From Gorsachius magnificus (Eukaryota > Chordata > Aves > Pelecaniformes > Ardeidae), in NCBI GenBank assembly GCA_034008185.1, contig CM067081.1, positions 11,407,821 to 11,471,820 on the forward strand: DNA of 64,000 bases. Direction: 5' to 3'. This document shows, piece by piece, positions 58,001-64,000 of this stretch. A program made the translations under genes and the position numbers. The stretch's first letter is position 1. Each line of letters opens with the position of its first letter. The notes beneath the pieces are model-generated. The model searched no databases. It was not told the origin of the DNA and saw only the letters and a list, made by a program, of their open reading frames with translations.

Positions 58001-61000
58001 TGCGGTTATGGGAGTAGGGTAATATTATGGCCCTGTTTGGGAATCTCTAAAGCAATGCTTTGCGTGCACTTGAGTGTGTCCAAGCTGCTGCTGTTAGGGT
58101 TCCTATGGGTAAATTCGCAGCAACTTCGAAGCTCCTGACTTGGGGACAGTGCTGTGCACGGGCTGCACAGAGCTTGGGACCAATTGCAAAGGTATTGCCC
58201 TAAAAGGAGAGTCGGCACAGGGCTGGCTGACCCATGCTGGCTCTTTCTGTCTGACCTCTCTGCGTATTGGGGCAGGAGGACAAGATGTGAATCTTAGCCT
58301 GCAGGAGAATGCATGGGTGATTCAGATGCTCTGAGACATGACTGAGGGCACAGAAAAACCTCTCTACTTTCAAAATCTGGTTTCTGGGCCAGCTGAAAGC
58401 GACCATGGCATGAATCTCGGCTTGCGCTTGTGTTCCCACGGGTCCGAATCAAGTCCCATGGCACAGTGTATGCCCAGCATTGTCGGCAGTTAGAGAGAGG
58501 GCACTGTGTGTGCAGGGACCCTGCGGGGAGATCCCACGCATGCTTAAAAAGGGCTGGGAAAGCGGGACGAGCACTCACCAGGTCTGACAGCTCAGGAGAC
58601 TCCTGAGAGCTATATATGGCTTTAGGACAATTTTCTTGGAGACGTTGGAAACCACAGCCCTGAAATGCAGGCCACGTCCTTCCAGACTTTTCAGCCCCTA
58701 CCCATAAATACAGGTCAGTGAAGCTATTTTTAAAGAAAGTTGTTAGCATTTTGAAACCTGACAAACAGCGTGACTTTCAGAAACAGCTTGGGTCTTTGGA
58801 CTGAAATTTCCCAAGAAAATTCAACCAAGTGTTTAAAGTGTGGTTCAGCTCTAAGCTGCTGAATATGAGGTCTTAAAACGGGAAATGTCACACAACCTTA
58901 ATAACAGAGTGGCCTTACCAGGTCTGCCAATAGTAAATGTATGTTTATCTGCCTGAATAACAACGTGAGCAATCACAGCAATAGAAAGCTTTACTGTAAT
59001 CAAATCCAAACACTGCGCCAAGTTTTTCAACCACAGAGAGAAGCCTCGTGCTTGTAAAGCCTGCAATTATAAGTATAGTTACTTCCTTTTAATTTGATCA
59101 GCCCTATATACATCTGGCTTTGATTAAAGTAAATGGCTTATACGAGTAGGCAACTTTATTTGAGCATGAAACATTTGAGCAGAAACATCTACTGAGTCAA
59201 GGACTGTGGGCAGAGTGTGAGGACAGAAAGTCATTGCTTTCCCCTTGCCTTATTTTTTTCTTTTTTAGTATTTTTATGAACAGAGTTAAAATCCAAAGAG
59301 AGGGAAAAAAGCAACTGGCACTTAGTTGGTGGTTTCAATACGTTTTAAAGCATGTTGGCAACATTGCCACAGGGGTGGTTTTGAGGATTAGGTAGTTCAT
59401 AAGAATGACATTTGGGAAAAAATGGGTCTATTAATACCATAGTCATGAACTGACCTGGCCTTACTTATGTTCTCAGTCTCACTTTTTCACACACACAAAC
59501 AAATCAGCACGCTGTAATGTGAGCATACCAAATGCACATCAGTTAATTTTTAAAAGCTTTTTAGAAATTGGGGGTGGTGGTGTTAATCTTTTTTATAGCT
59601 ATACTTTTAGACATCTGGATTTAAATTCCCAGTATCAAAGCACATACATAGACACCAACCCTTTCACAGACAGCACCAGTTTAACAAAGACTGCGGTTCA
59701 TTTTGATACCAACTACTGAGAAGAAGCAATAATCTGTTTGAAAACAAGTACATTAAATCTGAAGTCACAGGAATATGTACAGATGAAGAACACAGAGTCC
59801 TTGAGGGTGCCCTGCTATGTCTATAAACATACCAAACTACAAATGCTGAGAGAGGTCCTCTTCACCTTCAGTTCTTCTCATCAGTTAACTTGCCATGAAA
59901 TGCTATGTGAGCAGGGCCCAGGACAGTGATTTTGTCAGGTCTAGCTGCACGGCAGGGAAAGAAACTGTATAGGGAGATCAAATGCAAAAGCCAAAGCACA
60001 TAACAGATAAAAGCCAGCTCCTCTTGCATGTGATAGATAGAAACAAGAGCATACACATGTTCGAAAAAAGAATTGGCAGCAGTTCGGAGCATCCTCTTTA
60101 ATAAAGCCAAGTAAACCTGAGGATAGACAGACATTCAGATGCTCAGGCTGGGAATGCTACCAACGGAGACGTTTGCTGCATAACAGCATCCCATCTGCCA
60201 GTGGCACCGTGCCTGCCTTTTGCCTCTGTCTCTGCTTATTAAGTGCCAAGCAAACATAGGTATAGGGCAGGAAGCCTGTGTGGTGTCCTCACTTACAGCA
60301 TGTTGGTCTTCAGTAAGGTCTGGGCTGAAAAATCCCTTTTCCTCTGAACAGGGATGTGCCAACAGGGCAGGGAAAGAAGCTGTTGGCATCAAAGTTGAGG
60401 TTAGACTCAACTACATAGAGGGGACTCAGATTAGTGGAGGAGCATGAGAGAAGCCTTAAAAACAACGAGAAAGCCCAAGACTATGTGTAGGTAGGAGAGG
60501 GCTATGTCTAAATAAGAGGTTTAGATTGAGAATGAGCTTTGACATGAATCTTCAGGCCATCCCCTCTCAGTGTGTTTTGATTCCTGTTGTGGAGAGGTGA
60601 GGTCTCAAAGGGCAGGACCAGGCTTCCCTCTGGATGGTGCTGAGCTGGAGGACGTGCACCAGAAGTGCAGCTAATGTGATCCTCAGGCCCTGAAATCTGT
60701 GCACTGAGTGTTCTGGGTCCTCAGCACCAACTGTTTCGCTCCACAGACCCACTGCTGCTACTCTGCAGGACTTGCTAATGTAGATATAGCCTAAAAGAGC
60801 TGTCTCGTTGCTCATAGCTTGTTGCTCATCGGTCAGCTGTTGATACAGGCTGTTGTGGCACATGCTAAGTGTTGTGGTCCCACCCCAGGAGAACTGCGGA
60901 TGTGTTTACCAGGGTGTTCTGTCTTTATCCACTGTTTCCCTCTGAAGCAATACAGTGGTGACACCACAAAATTTGCTGCCTTGGAGAATGCAGATCAACA

Positions 61001-64000
61001 TTTTCTAGCATCAGTATGCAAAAGGAAATATTTCTGTCTCTTAGAGGGAGCTCAGATGGACTGTATGGTCTTAAATGCTGATGAATTTCCCAGAATTCCA
61101 GTACCTTCTTTGTGAACAGGAGCAAGCCGTAGATGGCTTGAAATGGTTTTTCCATCCTCTGCTGAAAAGACAGGGCACTTAGCCTTTTCTTCAGCTCTGT
61201 TGTCCTCGGATGTGGGAAGTTTGCTTATCGTTCTTGTGCTAAAAGTGTGGGAAGAAATGCATTATACATTTAATGAGATATTAAATTAAAAGTGTAATAA
61301 AAAATCTTTGTTAGGCCCAAGATGCATTTCTGACCAAAAGGGTTTTCTTTACTATTGCACTTTGTGGCTACAGTGCGCAGTAGCGGGCAAAATTACAGCC
61401 TCTGCTGAGAGGTTTGGAGAAGCATAAAAGGTCTGGCAAGTCTGCTGGCCGAGTCGATATTTGCTGTGTACTGAGCCATCGTGTCAGCTCTTCACTTCCC
61501 TACTCCATGAATTTCAGCATATGCTTTGCTGTGTTGGAGACCTCCCGGGTGAGTGTTTTGCAGCTCTGAGCATGTGCGTCACGGGACAGTTCTGTGTCCT
61601 ATGCCAGTGGCTGAGAGTTGGCAGGTGTATGGCAGTGCTTCCAACAGGAGGAAGAGTCAGTGATGAATACTGTAATTTAATCCTGTCTTGTTTTACCACC
61701 TTTTTTATTTCTAACTTTGATCCCTAGATTTAGAATCTATGCTGAATACTTCAGTCTTCTAATATCTGACTGTGTTCCACCACCATTAAATCAAATTCAG
61801 TCAAAAATGTAGGCTTTCAGAAGCAGACTTTTCATTTTGGTCTTCTTCATACATTGCTCAGTAGAGCTCTGACCCATCTGGAGCATTCAGTTTCATCTCC
61901 TCTTATTATGAAATGTTACTTGAAATCGGTGCATCTTTGATATAAAAAATAAGCTACAATAATAATAATTAATAAATCAATGTTCTTTTTACACTTGGTG
62001 GTAATTTTTTTTTTTTTATGAATCAATATTTCTCAAGTTTTCTGCAGTGAAAAAAATGTAACAGAATACATTACAGGGTGAGAACCCAGAACTTAATCAG
62101 CTGAAACAAACACAAGACATGACAAGAAAGTGATTCAAAGGCTGTCTTACAAATGGTTGGCAACTAGTAACTTAGATACAGAAAGTTGGTTTTTAAAGTC
62201 AGTTTAAAGTTACATAGGTTTAAAGTATCAGATAACAAATAGAAGAACATATCTATTCTGCTATTATATAAGGCAACAGATTTGTTTATGAATAAAATAT
62301 TTTATATTTGAATTGAACAATTTCATTTTTCTTAAACTCATTGAGACCATAGAAAATATATAAAGCGTTACTGTAAATTTTTGAACTATAGATGTCACTG
62401 TTCAGTCATAAAATGAAGCACTGAAACAGCCTTATTTATTCATGCTGTGATTTCTACCTACAGTATTTCTAGATCAGCTACTTTGCCAACTAACAGTAAC
62501 TCTTCCACAGGGATGGCATCAAAATGCAATGCCTGGTGAAGCTGCAGTTTTGTAATTCTTCAGACCCAGATCTCTACAAGTCCAAAAAGTTGTTCTCATT
62601 GTCTGCGTGAGATATGTATAAGACACCAAAAAATAATCCCATCTTGCCGATGCTGACCAAACATACTTTCTAGGAATCCCAAAATTCTAATAATTTCTCT
62701 TCTTAACTCTTCAGCCTTGAAAACAGAAGTGCTTCTATCTCCCTTCTTGTAGCAGGACAACGAAACAGCACATTTGAGTATCTATTTCATTTATCTTCGG
62801 TTAAATAGGATTGGACTCTTGACTGAATATGCCAGCAAGTCTGGTTCCAAGTTTGTTCTCTAAATCCTGTCCTCATGAAAGAATTCAATTAGAGCAACTG
62901 AACGAGTCAAATTGAACCAGATAGGACATAAAAGACGTGGGAGTCTTAATGCAGAATTGCTTTTGCCTTGTGCCTCCAGTGAGCTTTTCTATATTGATTC
63001 TGTGAGATTCTTTTCTTTGTAACTGTGCTGGAAATTCCTGCCTTGTTTCCTAGAAGAGTGGCTTTTAAAATATGTTTTGGTTTGGGGTTTTTTTTCAGAT
63101 GTATAGATATAGAAAGTTTTTTAAAATATGTTTAAAAAGCTGTTGTGGTTTAACCCCGGCCAGCAATTCAGCCCCATGCGGCCGCTCACTCATGCCCCCA
63201 CAATGGGATGGGGGAGAGAAATGGAAAAGTAAAGGTGAGAAAACTCCTGGGCTGAGATAAAGACAGTTTAATGGGCAAAGCAAAAGCCACGTGTGCAAGC
63301 AAAGCAAAACAAGGAATTAATTCACTGCTTCCCATGGGCAGGCAGGGGTTCAGCCATCCCCAGGAAAGCAGGGCTCCATCACGCGTAACGGTGGCTTGGG
63401 AAGACAAACGCCATCACTCCAAACATCCCCCCCCCCTTCCTTCTTCTTCCCCCAGCTTTACATGCTGAGCATGATGTCATATGGTCTGGGATCCCCCTTT
63501 GGCCAGTTGGGGACAGCTGTCCTGGCTGTGCCCCCTCCCAACTCCTTGTGCACCCCCAGCGTCCTCACTGGTGGGGTGGGGTGAGGAGCAGCAAAGGCCT
63601 TGACTCTGTGTCAGCCCTGCTCAGCAGTAACGAAAACACCCCTGTGTCATCAACCCTGTTCTCAGCACAAATTCAAAACTTAGGCCCATGCCAGCTACTG
63701 TGAAGAAAATTATCTATCTCAGCCAAAACCAGCACAAAAGGTCACCACTGAGGGATATATCAGCTACATCAGCTTGATGTCCAATAATCTTGACACTGAA
63801 CTGAGTTGCATTTAACCATTCTGGCTCTAACTCCAGCAGTATTAATGGCAGGAAGGTTCCCTGTTCCAGTTGCTTAATATGCTATATTCAGTAAGTATGT
63901 GAATCCCATAACTGGAGCTTGAACCTTTCCCGCACATCAGTTTAGGACATTTGGATTGTGTACGTTTTTTAAAAAGTCAGCCAAAGTTTTTTACAGATGT
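55022..64000 (+). other. FAT3 intron 13 of window (9.0 kb or more, right edge)
   Basis: Phase 1 intron starting gtaaat. I searched for the expected EGF exon (a YQCTC-type continuation and CxNPCxNGG motifs) in the frames available and did not find it, so the intron runs past the right edge. It holds a plus-strand solo LTR (63141-63736), possible regulatory stretches (57240-57900) and a cryptic-exon candidate (55318-55458). The rest shows nothing I recognise. Confidence 0.7.
63141..63736 (+). mobile_element. Solo ERV LTR, plus orientation
   Basis: 596 bases, from TGTTGTGGTTTAACCCCGGC to CCAAAACCAGCACA (5' TG and 3' CA). Characteristic internal blocks are GGGATGGGGGAGAGAAATGG, GAGATAAAGACAGTTTAATG, CTCCATCACGCGTAACGGTG and a C-run at 63427-63436. 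The flanks aaagc (63136-63140) and aaagg (63737-63741) form a 5-bp target duplication with one mismatch. No retroviral coding sequence adjoins it. It is less decayed than the copy at 6776-7375 and has the normal structure where that copy is rearranged. Confidence 0.92.

Noticed and set aside
1..64000. CRISPR arrays, operons, tRNA or rRNA genes, prokaryotic features
   Set aside because: None seen. Composition, split exons and CR1/LTR content are those of an animal nuclear genome.

Overview
The window is vertebrate nuclear DNA, almost certainly from a bird. It lies inside one very large gene on the + strand: FAT3, a FAT-family atypical (proto)cadherin. Thirteen coding exons with GT-AG junctions join without a frameshift or stop into about 1438 residues. 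This is roughly the C-terminal third of the extracellular region. A bird is indicated by CR1 LINE fragments of several ages (3' ends of the ATTCTGTGATTCTATGA type), two copies of an ERV-type LTR that I know from neoavian genomes, and old MIR-like and palindromic repeats. The LTR makes a neoavian bird likelier than a chicken-like one, but the species cannot be fixed.

Layout: an exon cut by the left edge (1-1086) is followed by exons at 8373-8569, 9594-9747, 12513-12746, 27302-27691, 30240-30454, 31117-31254, 33939-34082, 34663-34860, 37349-38147, 45558-45692, 46685-46842 and 54553-55021. The gene continues beyond both edges: N-terminal cadherin repeats lie to the left; the rest of the EGF repeats, the transmembrane segment and the cytoplasmic tail lie to the right. 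Coding sequence is 4317 bases, about 7% of the window. Residue numbers below count from the Tyr codon at 3-5.

Protein: ten cadherin repeats (called EC-a to EC-j here; the last ten of the protein) run from residue 1 to about 1036. A membrane-adjacent domain of about 148 residues follows, then one EGF-like module (its own exon), one laminin-G domain (two exons) and the start of a second EGF-like module. This order fits FAT3. FAT1 has the same plan but a clearly different sequence in exon 10 and the LamG domain.

Non-coding DNA: intron 4 (14.6 kb) holds five CR1 pieces, and intron 3 holds one of 1.35 kb. Introns 1 and 13 each contain a solo LTR with an imperfect 5-bp target duplication. Intron 12 holds MIR-like remnants, a palindromic transposon remnant and a CR1 tail. 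I found no second gene, RNA gene, CRISPR array or promoter. Long open frames outside the exons are antisense shadows of exons or remnants of CR1 reverse transcriptase. The most interesting items are a chimeric LTR, inverted CR1 copies in intron 4, non-canonical calcium linkers, a likely ferredoxin-like membrane-adjacent domain, a weak donor on the EGF cassette exon, a sense-strand G-rich tract, and a possible cryptic exon in intron 13.
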